From Polyodon spathula (Eukaryota; Chordata; Actinopteri; Acipenseriformes; Polyodontidae): a DNA stretch of 64,000 nucleotides. A program made the position numbers and the translations under genes. The stretch is taken from contig NC_054558.1 in assembly GCF_017654505.1 (NCBI RefSeq), positions 14,251,628-14,315,627 on the forward strand, in the 5' to 3' direction. Under the pieces are notes generated by a model that had not been told where the DNA came from, did not search any database, and saw only the letters and a program-made list of their open reading frames with translations. Below are positions 12,438 to 25,710 of this stretch, in pieces (within the stretch, counting starts at the first letter, position 1; the number at the start of each line of letters is the position of its first letter).

Positions 12438-14811
12438 TTTATTTTTTGGCTTTGGTTGTCTAATCTCCTTCCTGGATACTCCCATGGAAGATGATAAAGT
12501 ATGTAAACTGTGCTGAAACTAATTTAAATGTACTGTACATTTGTGATATCTATCTTTAATTTGACTGTGCCCTTAACTTATATATGACGTTTACAATCAT
12601 TTTGAGGGCTTCCAATTGCAATTACTCAAATACTGTGTTCTTTTTATGTTGTTCTGAGTTCAGGAGCTCCTGTTCAGTTGCCTGTCCTATAGTTGACATA
12701 AGTAACATAGGCTAGATGAGCCAGTGGCTTTACAGAAGTGAGAGCCAGCACTATCTACAGATCTGATACCTTGGATGAAGATTTTTCTGGCAATAGATGG
12801 TGCTGACACTTTTTATTATAGAGACACTTTAGATGATCTTGCCTATGTTATACATGTCTATGGCAGGTAACTAAAAATGAAGAGCACATCCTGCACTCTA
12901 AGTCAAAGAACCTTATCATATTAACAAATACAAAAGCAAAAAGATGTCCTTTTAAAACTATATTCTTTGCCTAACAAATGCTGCTAGAATTTGCACAGAT
13001 AGGGTTTTTCGTCTTAATTAATTTCACTGTGGGTAGCAAATTATCCTAATAGTTGGGCTCTAATAATAATCTTTTCCATGCAGGAAAACTTTATTATATT
13101 GTCTGCAAACCATTTAGTTTTAGTTGGGGTCTGCTCAGGATTGCAAATCTTGCAAGGCTTGGGTTTTAATTGACATACAGACCTACAACATGGACAGATT
13201 TGCAGACTGGATCACTTGCTTCCTTGGTTTGAAGCTGGTGCTGTTTTTAAAAACAGTCTTGTGTGTCAGTGTTCAGAATGCCTGTCAATGCAGTTAGTGC
13301 CTGTGAACAACAACTACAGGCCTGTTTCTGTTGGATGTAACTCTATACTCATGATGTTTTGTGCTCAGGAAGTAGGAATTACACACCAGGTTTCATTGCA
13401 GCTGATTATTGAAGTTGATTTTGGGAGCGGGTAGTAATAGAAAACAGTCTGTGTTATTTGTTATTTACGAATAGTGTTAAATCCTTTTTTTACTGACTGC
13501 TTGTCCAAGAAAATCACCAGTGTGGAAATAAAGTCTGGAAAGCAAAACAATGTACTTGCAAGGAAGTTATTAAACTAATGAAAAGAAAATGTTTTTCTTT
13601 AAAGCTCTTACAGGTTAAACATTCCATAAAAAGGATCAAACTCAGGCCTTCACTCCTCGTTGTTTCACACTCACTGTTAGGGACCTTTTTAAGGGTGGAT
13701 TAGGCAGTCATAAAATCAATATGGCAGTCAGAGGTCAGGCAAAAGCTACAATGAACTTTTTTCTCTTTTCACGACATCTTGTAAAATATATTTTATTTGT
13801 ACTTTTGCCATTTTACAGTCCTGTCCGTGCATTTTGAGAAGCATGTGAAAGCAGCAGGGAAAACCGTAAACACAGTGCTTGAGGGGCCAGCAGGGCGGCA
13901 AGGTTAAGTTATAAGAGGAAAGGTTAGGTGTTTAAAGGAGTGCTTTTATATAGTGTTCAGGATAAAAGTAATTAGTTAAGCATGAGCTGACATGGGCTTT
14001 TAAAACCAAGAGTTCAACTGGACTTGGTCTTTCATTCTTTTTTTTTCAAAATGCTTTACAAGATGACCAGGCTGGGGATTTGAGCATCTCTGTATGTTTA
14101 ACATATATGGGTTTAACTCTGTATGTAATCATATACAAAAGCAATGGCCCTTTCCATGTTCAGGAATCCTACGCTAAATTAATGAATTAAAGGTGAATGG
14201 AGCTAGGTGACTGAGTTATCTAATTCATTAACCATAAAAAGACACAGTGGCATGGTTGTCAGGGGGGCTTGGCAGCAGGTTTTTCTGGTAATATGAGGTC
14301 TGAAAATGTAAATGTTGTAAAAGTTCAGTTACTAGGTTTTTTTTTGTTTTGTTTGCTTGTTTTATAAGTCTGTGCTAAGGTACTTTCACCTGAGTTCACA
14401 TGAGAGGCTCTGTAGATCTAGCTGCCCGCCAATGGTAAGTATCAGAGGCTAGATCAGCCGATGTGTCTTTATAAGAGAACCAGCAGTCTGGTGATCTGCC
14501 ACTTTAGATGTAAATTATTATGTCTCATTTATGTTTTTTTTTGGTTTCTAGTCTTGCTTTATTTTTCAGGTCCTTGAAGCGTATTTTTAAAAAGTTACTC
14601 TTACTCTTGAAGATCATTATTACATGTCCCTCAAGCAGTGGTGCTTTATGTAATTGATAATCAAATCTGTCTATCTGCATCAAATCATTGTGTTTAGCCA
14701 AATGTTTCATTTGATTCTGGTGTGCTACTGATTTCAAAGCTGCAGTAAATGGATTTAATTCATAAAATTGGTATACAACTATAGTATGTATACTATACTA
14801 ATAGTATAGTA
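12438..14811. other. Unique sequence, nothing recognised
   Basis: No frame, RNA gene or dispersed repeat was identified in this stretch. Confidence 0.4.
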
Positions 14812-15117
14812 TGCATCGCCTTTTATAAATTTCATAAAATAAAATGAAACCTGCTGACTAATGTTACGTTAACATATTGAATTACATACTGCTTTGTAGT
14901 TTTCCACATACTCAACCAAAAAATCTGACAAATTGAAAAATTGTACATTTTGAAATCTAATGAAATACTGTACTGCTCTTATGCTTCTGACAGAATTTGC
15001 AATATCATTTTGTAGTTTCTTTGATTATATGAAATAAAAATAAAAAAATCATATATTATGTTAATTATGTCTCAATCGTAAAACTGAAGGTGATGCAAGC
15101 TTTTAGCTATAGCTGTA
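14812..15117 (-). mobile_element. Tc1/mariner-like MITE, copy 2 of 3 (inverted)
   Basis: It is the reverse complement of the element at 25711-26055 and shares, among others, AACATATTGAATTACATACT, GCTTTGTAGTTTTCCA and TTTTGTAGTTTCTTTGATTA. The right end retains the terminal repeat GGTGATGCAAGCTTTTAG followed by CTATAGCTGTA. The left outermost terminal repeat is lost after GCATCGCC. There is no coding capacity. Confidence 0.8.
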
Positions 15118-15791
15118 GAGCTGTGTTTGCATAACAATGCAATAGCCAGCAGGTAATGCATTTCCTTATAAATGCTGCAGGGTTTTCTGTAACAGCGTAA
15201 AACTTCACAATACATTTAAATACAAAACACAAGAACTACAATACATCAAACCTTTCTGCCTGTTTTCGTAGTTCTGTCTGCTGAATTGATTACAACTAGT
15301 CTGTGCCCACCTCGGCTAAGGGAAATCCTCTTACATTAGGAAGCATAGATAGCTTTGTTTACTGTAAGCAAAGTATTAAAAGAACAAATCCAATCAAAAC
15401 TATATTACCTCCATGGATTTCATAATTATGCTTGATCACTAAATCTGTTATGTTCAGTCTAATACAAGGGAAATACATCAGGAAAATTAATCTGTGGGTT
15501 TTATCAGTTGGCCTGCATTGATGGGATTTATTTGGGGGGGGGGGGGGGGGGCACAGCTCCACCTTCTGTGCACTTCAATCATCATAGCTCCTGTATGCGC
15601 TGACCAAATTGTCTCTAAACATGTTACAAAACCCATTTCCTTCAGTAACCTCTATGTTACACAAGTCAGAAGTCAGGAATATTCAGGGACTAATTCACCT
15701 GATCTGCCTGGAGTGAAATTAGTTTGGCGGTCTTGCCAATAGTTCAGGAGCTGGATCAGAAACACTGCAGCACCTCCCTGGCAAAAGTTAA
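15118..15791. other. Unique sequence with an 18-base G-run
   Basis: No gene recognised. The G-run at 15534-15551 is listed separately. Confidence 0.4.
15534..15551 (+). repeat. Homopolymer run of 18 G
   Basis: Uninterrupted G-run; it could fold as a G-quadruplex, and its length is error-prone in sequencing. Confidence 0.9.
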
Positions 15792-15920
15792 ATCTGGAAA
15801 CACTTTACATTAAGTGTCTCTTATTACTAGTATTTATATAGAAGTTACTTAGTAAATACATGTGTACTTACACATGATTATAATGTTATTATGCATAGTT
15901 ATATGTGTACATCTTTTATT

Positions 15921-15970
<50 letters not shown>

Positions 15971-16118
15971 CTATATGTACTATTTATGTACTCTATATAT
16001 AGTACATAATTCTAACAGAGAAGGGTTAGGGTTATATTGTGTAAAAGTATTGTACATTGTAACTCTGTAAGTACACATATATTTGTTATATTTACATGTG
16101 GTACTGACCTAAGGAAAA
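15792..16118 (+). mobile_element. AT-rich MITE family with TTAGGG-like stretch, copy 1
   Basis: It starts AACACTTTACATTAAGTGTC and continues with TATTTATATAGAAGTTACT. It contains an internal (TA)n tract and GAAGGGTTAGGGTTATATTG. The same components occur in the same order, inverted, at 18500-18800. No coding frame; it looks like a non-autonomous element. The superfamily is not determined. Confidence 0.65.
15926..15969. repeat. (TA)n microsatellite inside the MITE
   Basis: About 22 TA units in the middle of the element; the sister copy has (TA)n at the equivalent place. Confidence 0.9.
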
Positions 16119-18499
16119 CCTCATATTTTTAGCATTCACAAAATGAGATTAATTTCTAACATTTGTAGTGTTCTTACATAAGGAGAATTATGACTGACAG
16201 ATTACATCTAACACTTATGGTGTTGGATTATACCGCTGGCAAATTGTGTCCAATCCACCAGCTGAAACATCGGTATTAACAGCCCTGTATTTATGTATTT
16301 TCTTGTAAATCTCATAAGCGCCACAGATTTGATCCCAGTTTAATTTGAAGGTGATAAAGCCACGTCAGAAAAACAATATTGTTGTATTATTATTTGTATT
16401 ATTGTTTTTTTGCTGCCTGTGAAACTTGCTGTGTTGATAAGATTATAAAAAGGCAATGCATATGTCAAAGCAATGAAGCTTACACTTCCATAGAAAAATA
16501 TTACAGGGGGAAGTCTTTAACCAGATTAGCTGTGAATTGGTTCAGTAAGCAAAGGCTTCTATAGTCAGAAATAATTTATAAGAAATTGGAGCTATATAGT
16601 ACCTTTCTAGAGCAGGTTTACCCATAGTGTTGCTAGAATACAGTACCATTTGTCTTATACTAACAGCTAGATATGCAACAATATATTGATTAAGCCATTC
16701 ATTTTATTTTATTGTACGTGTCTCAAGTATTCTTTGATCATATAGCTAGCTATCCAGTAACACATGCTTTCCTTGTGCATTGCTAAACTAAAGTTATTTT
16801 GTTTGTAATTCTTTTGTGATGAGAACAAATCTAATGACAGAAGCAGATGTATTCTTGCTTTTTATTAACAGAATTAATAGTTATAATGGAGAATGCATAT
16901 ATTACAGTGATGTACTTTTTTTTGCACTTTGACTAATAGTGTAAAATTCAATTAGGAAATTGAATGGTGATTACATCTCTGCTTACAGTGCAATGTTAGC
17001 AGACTAATTGCACTGTAAGTAGTAAGCTGATTTTCTGGATAATTGACCTACACACTAAAAGTAACAGGAAGGTAAGAGCTAAATACAAATTGCTATAACA
17101 CCGGTCTTGGGGGACAAAGAATATGAGCGTTATAACTGAAAAGCATTACAAACGGGGGAGGGGGTGGGGGCGCCAAGAGACACATAACAACACACATCTG
17201 ACTACAATACAAAATAAAATAACTCCCTCTAATGCACATACAGTGAAGCAAAAATGTAACTTTCCATGAATTAACCATGAATAAAGCACCATGTAAACAA
17301 CACTATATTGGATCATTTTAATTAGCATTTTTTAAACTATAAATAGCCTGGCTAAATGACAGTTGGGAGTTCAGTTCAAAGCGACAGATAAGCAAACCAA
17401 GTGAGAGAAGGAGAGTGGGTCGGATGAGGGGAAGAGGGAATGGGCTTGCACCAGGTTCCTGGTTAATTGGTTAATAGACTTCCGGATACTGGACTCCAGA
17501 CTGTATTTGTAAGTGATCACCATCTGACTGCAGTGAAACTAAAACTTAGACAAAAACAATTCAGCAGCTATCATTTGTGATTCCATCTGAAATCGATATT
17601 TTCCACTGTACCAAAATATTCTCTTAGATTACTTCAAAAATACATGGCTATACACTTTTTAAAGAAAAGATTTTAGAGGAGTACAAACCAATGCTTTAAA
17701 GCCCATTTTCTTGCATCTTATTAGTTATTTATTATTACTGTTCCACTTTTACTTTGCTGAGAATCTTTTGGTCCTTCATATAGATAAACTGATGCATCCT
17801 TTGCTGTACGTTGCATGTATAACAGTAAATTTACACTGGGATTTTAATATGCTTTAATATTTCTTTTGGGGTTTTACAATACTTTATTACACCGTGCTAT
17901 GCTTTTAGGAAGCTTTTATAAGAGACAGGGCTGAGGCTGGGTGCAACAGAACATTTGCATTCATGGTTATGTTCCTTTTAACCTCCTTTTCACAGAAAGG
18001 GGCTATAATCTGTAACGGCAGTGCATCACACAACACAGCTGATTACACATGGTGTGATCACAGCCAAGAATATCTGCAGATTCCAGAGTGATCTTTGAAT
18101 CACACAAGAAGATTCAACACATTAACTTTAAAACATGGTCATTTCCAATCTGTGTAAATGACCCTGGGATCAACACTGCTGTTCTCTTCAAAGGTCTGGA
18201 TAAGCAGAGCGACATCTCATTTCCAGGGACGTCCTGCCCTGTTTACAGGGAGTGGTGGACCCAATTGGCCAGGCTGTGATATTATTGACCTCTATTGATT
18301 TAGCCATGGTGCCATGGTCAACAATGGGATCTTTCATGTCTACACAGTAAACAGGACTCCAGTGACCCCTAGCACTAGTCTGAGCAGTAGTTGAACTCAC
18401 ATGGTTGTGCATTTAATCATCTATCTTTCCACTTCTTGGATGGTAGTCTATGCTACTCATATTATCCAAGTAAGTTGATCAAGGTTCTTAATGTGTAAA
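16119..18499. other. Unique sequence, nothing recognised
   Basis: It includes a G-rich segment GGGGGAGGGGGTGGGGGCGC near 17153-17172 but no gene or dispersed repeat that I can identify. Confidence 0.4.
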
Positions 18500-18606
18500 T
18501 CATTTTGCATAATATAACCCCAATCCTAACACCAACCCTAACCCTATCCCTATCCCTAACATTAACCTTAACTCTAATCCTTACTGTAACTCTTTTCTGA
18601 TACAGT

Positions 18607-18673
<67 letters not shown>

Positions 18674-18800
18674 CAAAAATATGTAGACCTTAAGTACATT
18701 AAGTAATGATGTATATTAACATTGTAGCATGTGTTAGTAACTACTATGTAAATACACAGTAATTAGAGACACTTAGTGTAAAGTGTTACCAAAGGTTCTC
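18500..18800 (-). mobile_element. AT-rich MITE family with TTAGGG-like stretch, copy 2 (inverted)
   Basis: The right end GACACTTAGTGTAAAGTGTT is the inverse of the start of the copy at 15792. The internal (TA)n and the degenerate CCCTAA-type repeats (18519-18585) lie in the same relative positions. The telomere-like repeats therefore belong to the element and need not mark a chromosome fusion. Confidence 0.65.
18613..18671. repeat. (TA)n microsatellite inside the MITE
   Basis: About 29 TA units. Confidence 0.9.
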
Positions 18801-18804
18801 ACAC

Positions 18805-18806
<2 letters not shown>

Positions 18807-18838
<32 letters not shown>
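18807..18838. repeat. (GA)n microsatellite
   Basis: About 15 GA units just outside the MITE end. Confidence 0.9.
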
Positions 18839-18839
<1 letters not shown>

Positions 18840-19375
18840 CTTATAAATATATATTTTTTAATTACTAGAAATACATCTGTTTTCACATTCCCTAGTAATT
18901 GAGTGACAAGAAATTCACTTAAATTATTGCAACTATCTCAATAATAAATTATACATTTGAAGAAATAATGAAAAGCAGTCTGCTATAATGAGTGATTGAA
19001 AGCATGGTCACACTGTCAGGGTAACCTATGACCTAGGGGTCAAAACCAGGTCAAACATACTGTGTGATGCATGCTAACTGTTTGGTTGGTTTAATCACAG
19101 GGCTGGAAAGGGGTCTCGTTAAGTGCTTTAATAGAGCTTTATATCTTTTGCACTCTGATACAAGCACAACATAGCCCATTGTAGTTCACCAAATGGTTCT
19201 TGAATGTTGAATATGTGTGTTCTGTAGTGAGTAGGAATTCTCCTTCTCTCAGTTAGCTGTGTTTTTGCTCAAAATAGTCCTTCATCAAATGATCATTTGA
19301 TCATGCATCATACAAGTAGAACAGCAGGACCATCACACACATCATGATGCATATCACATCGTGATGCGCATACGT

Positions 19376-19895
19376 TTAAGAACATAAGAACATAAGAAAG
19401 TTTACAAACGAGAGGAGGCCATTTGGCTCATCTTGCTCATTTGGTGTTAAGAAGCTTATTGATCCCAGAATCTCATCAAGCAGCTTCTTGAAGGATCCCA
19501 GGGTGTCAGCTTCAACAACATTACTGGGGAGTTGGTTCCAGACCCTCACAATTTTCTGTGTAAAAAAGTGCCTCCTATTTTTTGTTCTGAATGCCCCTTT
19601 GTCTAATCTCCATTTGTGACCCCTGGTCTTTGTTTCTTTTTTCACATCGAAAAAGTCCCTTGGGTTGGCATTGTCAATATCTTTTACAATTTTTTATGCT
19701 TCTATCAGATCGCTTCAATGCTTCAATTAATCTTCTTTGTTCAAGACTGAATAGATTCAATTCTTTTATCCTGCCTGCATATGACATGCCTTTTAAACCT
19801 GGAGTAATTCTGGACGTTCTTCTTTGCACTCCTTCTAGAACAGCAATATCCTTTCTGTAGCGAGGTGACCAGAACTGAACACAATACTTATGACA
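19376..19895 (-). mobile_element. CR1-like LINE 3' end with reverse transcriptase C-terminus
   Basis: On the minus strand a frame of 89 codons (19645 down to 19376) contains TRGHKWRLDKG, then FFTQKIVRVWNQLPSNVVEA and LGSFKKLLDEIL. This is the conserved C-terminal end of reverse transcriptases of CR1/Jockey-type non-LTR retrotransposons (an RGH block, a VWN-LP block, then a SFK-LD block). The end of the element (19376-19440) has the tandem AACATAAG unit and GTTTGTAAACTTTCTTATG. Sequence from 19650 to 19895 continues the same family with the frame broken. As with most LINE copies only the 3' end survives, and it is inactive. Fragments of the same or related families occur at 12380, 22515, 30945 and 32955. 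Confidence 0.78.
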
Positions 19896-20391
19896 TTAGT
19901 AATGGTAATATATAATGTAGAGGATTTACTGGTATTATTGAGTTAGCTCTGTGTGCTTTAACAATAAGTAACAGTGTTTGTCTTTTATGTTGATTCATTT
20001 ATTATTCCAAAAGACATTCAATCAGAGCTGACATGTTTCCTTCAGAAAAATAGTGGACTAGGAATAGTGAAAGACATTATGCCGTAATGCAGTGAATATC
20101 TTGGTTTTTCAGCTTCACAATTATATGTCTTTTTTAATATATATGTCAATCAGACACTTCTTTCTAATACACAAGAGTAGTTCTCATTGTTTGACATGTC
20201 AATATTGTATTTATTAGTTCCATGTCAATTGAATAGGAAGAGTCACTTTGCCTGCCTCTGGAGCCCAAATACCATGCCAACACCACTGCTGTTCGCTTAA
20301 TGCAATAAGACAAGTGAAACGAGAAGAGAGGTGTCGAGCTCACTGGGGAACTGAATCTGTTTTAAGCTTGTTATTTCCGTTTACCAGCCTT
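19896..20391. other. Unique sequence, nothing recognised
   Basis: The short frame at 20248-20436 shows no known motif and overlaps the start of the SINE head. Confidence 0.4.
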
Positions 20392-20470
20392 TGTGGGGCT
20401 AGGTGGCACAGTAGATTTGAATGCATTAATCTTTAACCTCTGGCTCCAGGTTCAAATCTGTCATATCACA
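20392..20470 (+). mobile_element. tRNA-derived SINE head
   Basis: TGGCACAGTAG resembles a polymerase III A box and GGTTCAAATC a B box. They lie about 40 bases apart, as in a tRNA. The fold is not a proper cloverleaf, so this is a SINE promoter head and not a tRNA gene. Confidence 0.5.
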
Positions 20471-22514
20471 AGAGCAGAATTGTGGTTGCATGATCCATGG
20501 GAAATTGTGAACCCCGTAGTAAACTTAGCCAATGTGATCACTAAATTAGCAGGGTGACATACTGTACATTTGAAGTTATTGTATGAAAAGTGCCTTTCAT
20601 TATCCCCTGCTGGGGTAGATATCCACGGGAATGGGATATACTGAAGTCAGAGTAAATATGTATGTATGCATGTCACACTTTACACATTTTTTATATATCT
20701 GGAGAACCGCTTATCCAATTTTCATAAAACTCTGTATTTAGGGCTGCCACCATTTCCACAGACCAAACCCGGACATATTTCTCAGTCAGCCATCAAAACG
20801 GTAGTATACTGTAATACAGTTTAACACAATACAAGCAGTGTAAGTCAATAGTCATGCAGTATACACAGTATTGTGCTGTTGATATTTCTAGCACTCGAAC
20901 TTGCAAGCCATAGAGGATACAGTAAAGCAAAATGCCTGCACAATTCACTAGTTCATTATAATTAGGGCTTTTACTTTTCGGCTTTTATTTTCTAAATTTC
21001 CACCTCCCTTTAAATGTTAATTAGTCATTGTTAAGCTGTATCTGCATACTAATAAAGAGAAAACAACTAATTAAAGACTGGGTTTAAGATTTTATTTTTC
21101 TTTGCTACAATATACATCAAGGAGATTTTAAATGATGCACTTGCTATCTGTGTGCGCTCCAGACCGGGTATTTTATGCTGAAAAGAAAATCTGTCGGGAC
21201 AACTCTGAGCGAAAATAACAAAATCACAGCGATAAACTAGACAACTGTAAACATGAAATGCAATTAGGATCAGCGACAAGCAATTAACATAATTTGTCAC
21301 GTCTGTTTGAAATATAAATTAAGCGAAACAGAATCAGGCTCAGACAAGATATGAAGGTAAAACCAAGTGAAATGGTTTTGTAATTTACAGCTTTTTTAAA
21401 ATTAGGAAACAAAATCAACTAAAAAAAATTTAAAGGCACGTCATGTGATCAAAAATAAAATACCAATTCTACCAATTATAATGTACATTTACAGTGTAAC
21501 AGCACAGAAAAATAGTAGCTATATCATGGGACGTTAGTAGCTAATCTTACCTGAGACGAGTAGTTGTGGTGATGAGTAATATTATGGTAAATCAATGCTG
21601 TCTACTTAATTTTTTTTCACAAATAATTTTTCCAGACAGTCACTGAATTTCTGACCTTGAAAAACCTGTTTGTGATGATCAGGATTATTAACTGTTATGT
21701 CATGGCAAATTTAGCCTTCTCTATATTAAATATTAACAAACGTTACAAATGCACATTAAAAACTATAAAACAACAGCACTATCAGTTGTGTCCTTAAAAA
21801 GAGACAAAATTAGTCCAAATTTGCTCAAATTTGGTTCAGCGTTTTCAATGTTACAAAACATATTATACACACACACACATATGTATGGTTTAACTACCAT
21901 TATATATCGTAATTAAACCCTATGTTATGTATTTTTGTATTTATTAAAAATGTTATGTATTTAATCACATGCAGATCAATGTAATGTAAAGCATCTGAAA
22001 TGGTAAATAACACAAGCAATAGAAGTCTAAACATTACAATTAAATACCAATAAAAACTGCAAAATATGTTTTTGTTTTTACTCTGTTGTCTCTTAATTGC
22101 AAAAAAAAGTCACGTTACTTGAGTGGGGGGTGAAATTTGCCATGACACCACATATTCACTTGGATTTTCAAGTTTAGGGTGAAGGAGCCTTAGACCTAAA
22201 ATCCAGCAAGTCACATCAACTCAGTACTATACTGGATGGTTTACATCATGTGTATATGTTCGTTGTCCCAAAGTAGAATATACAGATCAATACTAAACAG
22301 TACATTTCTAATAAGATAGTGAAAATCCTTTAAGCAACTAATGTATGTCAAAGAAAAGGAAGGTTGGTGTTTCTGATGCGTTTCGCTTAAACCCGGACAT
22401 TAGGACATCCACGCTAGTTAATTGGGAATAAAATAAAAACCTTGTATATTTGAACTTTATATGTGTTATTAATAAGATTAACATGACAGGATTCCCTCAG
22501 CAATGGATTGTGGT
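20471..22514. other. AT-rich sequence, probably old repeats
   Basis: TAGGGCTGCCACC at 20740 and two forward copies of AACCCGGACAT (20766 and 22390) suggest repeat remnants. No terminal inverted pair or coding frame could be established. Confidence 0.3.
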
Positions 22515-22760
22515 GCAGTGTATTATAATGCCTGGTCTCCCTTTTCTATACCTTATTGAGGGTAATATTTAATGTGGTGACCAAAACTGGACACGGTATT
22601 CAAGGTGGGGTCTGAAGACATTATATAACCTTAGCATAACCTCCCTAGACTTGTATTCTACACGTTTTGGTAGCCTAACATTCTAGTTGCCTTTTTTATC
22701 GCCTCAACCCATTGGTGTGATACTTTTAATGATGAGTCAGACTAAGATCCCTTTACTCAC
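22515..22760 (-). mobile_element. CR1-like LINE fragment, strongly decayed
   Basis: GTGGTGACCAAAACTGGACA parallels GAGGTGACCAGAACTGAACA at 19862. The following sequence resembles the 30945-31015 fragment. No open frame is left. Confidence 0.45.
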
Positions 22761-24219
22761 CCCCTGTGAGTCTTACACACACATCCCCAGGTTTAAATAT
22801 TGTGACCACAGTAAAGTAATGCTATGTTAATGTGTGTCTCTTTAAAATACTCATTAACTGATATGACTTTTACAGGCTGGAGAGCTCTAAGAAGAGGGCG
22901 CTTGTGTCGCTTGGATATTGTGTATTCAGGCTCATAGGACATAGACATAAGGAGACAAGCAACACATAAATAAACTCCATTATGACATGAAAATCAACAT
23001 CTCACCATTGTTACATCCACACTAATGATTTCATTTAATTTCCTGGGCATATTTATATCATCCATAATTAGCATTGTGTGTTGTAAGTAAATATTTTAAA
23101 TTGTAAAAGCATAATCGAGTCAGTTCATTCATGGGGTGTAGCCAATTTATCATCTACCCTGGTTTCAGTCTCTGTGTAAAGAAAGATAAGAGGGCAGAGT
23201 TGTCTAGTCATTAGTGTCAACATTCAGGAGTCAGGCAGCAAACTAGCCTCATATATAAGCTGTGAGGTCATGCAGTACATGTATAACTCTGTAAGGCCCA
23301 TTGATTATGTGTACAATACCTTGGCACCATCTGTAGCATATTACGTTTACCATCCAGCCTCAAATAACAACATTTCATTTTGGGTTCCATTTTTTTTTTA
23401 TTTGTTTAACTTGTACTTGTTAACTAAAAAAAAAGTATTGAAAAATAAAATAAAAGGCTAAATGTCTTTTCTTTAAAAGATGCAGAGAAAAGACAGAGGG
23501 TATGGAATGAGTTAATAATCATGTTGTTTGTGCTGAATCACTTGGTCCTTTAAGATAAATGTTGATAGGTATGAAAGTTTACTCATGTTTGGCTTGCCTT
23601 TGTTTTGTGCACATTTCAATGTTTCCTTTTGGCAGTTTGAACATTAAATTAATCCCCTAGCATCCAACCATTCCAGTATTCTTACTGTAAGCTTTGTTTA
23701 TATTAAACTGTGGTTTATACCTCTAATTTCCTGGTGTACCAAAAAGGTTCCCCTAAGAAACTGTTTAACTCAGAGAAAAGCATGTTCTGTGCAGACTAGT
23801 CACATGCCCAGCTCTGCAAGACTGTAACCAGTTTCACAAGAAATACAAGCACTGATACAATAAATCACAATGCACAATAATTTGCTTCACATTTTATTTG
23901 AAATAGCACTTTGATATAGTATATTGTGCCATTTAAAGGTCGTTAAAATGCACATTATTAGCTAGAGATGGAGTAGCTTTTATTTGTAGACTGCTTCCAT
24001 ACCAGCTGTTTTGTGCAAATCTTGTCATTTAAAATGAATTATTTGCAGTTAAAAATCGCATGCACATTTTTCCACATACAAAAAGAAAGCACGTTATACT
24101 CTTTTTTTATTACTATTAATGAGCTACCTGTAGTAGGCTATTGACATTGTATTATATATAGGCAACTGGAAATCTAGATGTTGTTGTTGTTTTTTAATAA
24201 TACATAAATAAATTTGAAC

Positions 24220-24223
<4 letters not shown>
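22761..24223. other. Unique sequence, nothing recognised
   Basis: No gene, RNA gene or dispersed repeat identified. Confidence 0.4.

Positions 24224-24291
<68 letters not shown>
24224..24291. repeat. (TA)n microsatellite
   Basis: About 34 uninterrupted TA units. Confidence 0.95.
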
Positions 24292-24294
<3 letters not shown>

Positions 24295-25160
24295 AGTCTA
24301 GAATGGTTTCAGTGAATATTACATATTATTACAGACAAGAAATGACTCCAGTCGTTTATTAACTTCTGTTTTTTGAAAGATGAAAATTCAGCAGGAATGT
24401 GCAAAACTGAGAAACGAATAACCTGTGGAGCACTTTGTGCTTAAGAGACTGTCGACAGCATGAGCTAGAAGTTTGACTTGAATTAAGTTTGAATTAAATA
24501 GGAGTTAATTGAAGATTGGTGTAAAAAAAAATTGAAGACTGGGTTTTAAAAATAAGACTATTTGTCATAGAAAATCATACGTAATGGCCATAGCATTTTA
24601 GGTACCAAGGTAAGCATTCATGAGCATCGCTTCTTAAATCAAATCAAAAGAGTTTCAATTAAAGATTAAAGATTTGTCTCTGGATTACACCCATATCAAT
24701 CTCCAAACCTCCCTGCAAACCTCGCCCTTAATCCATCACCCTTACCTCCTTGTCCCTTCTGTACATGTGTCCAATTTCATTTAATAAAGAATACAGTAAG
24801 CAGGAAAGAAAAGATCCCCAGCATTTTAATAATCTTTCAGCTCAGTGACACAGATCTACATTTAAACTGTGGCCAAAGGAGATTGTGAGCATCAGAGATT
24901 AAAAACAAAACATCTCATCCAGCCTCTCACATTTCATTAACCTCCTGTGCAGGCTTGCCACCTGGGTAGGTTTTGCTTGGACAGAACTCGGATTAAACAT
25001 GTTTATTTGTGTCCTTATTGGACAGCTGGATGTCTGTTCTTGGTGAGACAGAACTATAACATGCATGCTGTATGAACTGCCAGTGTTGTGTGCTGGATTG
25101 CTGTTGCAGATTCTGCCCCCTGTTGGTGGTCAAAAGCTCTATAACCGCGCGTGCAGATGA
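24292..25160. other. Unique sequence, nothing recognised
   Basis: No feature supported. Confidence 0.4.
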
Positions 25161-25230
25161 GTCTGGCTCTTTTGCATAGTGGTTAAGCCGTCTGCTTGCA
25201 GTGCACGTGGAAGATAATGAGTGCATACAA
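25161..25230 (+). mobile_element. Possible degraded tRNA-derived SINE head
   Basis: TTTTGCATAGTGGTTAAGCC followed by TCTGCTTGCAGTGC looks like the A-box half of a tRNA-derived SINE. The B box is not recognisable, so confidence is low. Confidence 0.35.
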
Positions 25231-25710
25231 CAAGGCCATAGCACAGCAAGGTCAACCCAGCAATGAAATTGTCCAAATTGCTCTATATAGAAGACATTGT
25301 CTATTGGTCCAATAACCTTTTCAGCATTTTCAAGTATGTAAAAACTATACTTTTTTTTCAGAAAATACAGACCCCCTTTTCACAAAGAATGAATATTAAT
25401 ATTTTAACAAATGAAAATGGTTTGATTTAAATCCTGGGAAAGACACTATTGCACTTGAGAGCTCTAATAAATAGAATATTTTAAAACTCATTTAATATCG
25501 TCACAAAAAACAAATGCTGAAAGTAAATATTATAAAGTTTAAGGAATTACAATGTTAAGATTCCTGGACATGTTATCCTGTGTGCTCATGTCACCCCAGG
25601 CAACTGGATGCTAATATGTTGTTTTGTTTTGTTTTGTTTTTTTTATTAACCAGGCTTATTTTATTATCTGTGTTAAAGAAAACTAAAAAACAATCTTCAT
25701 ACAGTATGTA
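25231..25710. other. Unique sequence, nothing recognised
   Basis: No feature supported apart from a short (GTTTT)n tract near 25620-25640. Confidence 0.4.

Noticed and set aside
18519..18585. Interstitial telomere or chromosome-fusion scar
   Set aside because: A similar block occurs at the matching place in a second MITE copy at 15792, so it is better explained as part of the element.
20740..22400. hAT element bounded by the CAGGGCTGCCACC-like start and the AACCCGGACAT copies
   Set aside because: The two AACCCGGACAT copies are in the same orientation, not inverted, and no target duplication is visible.
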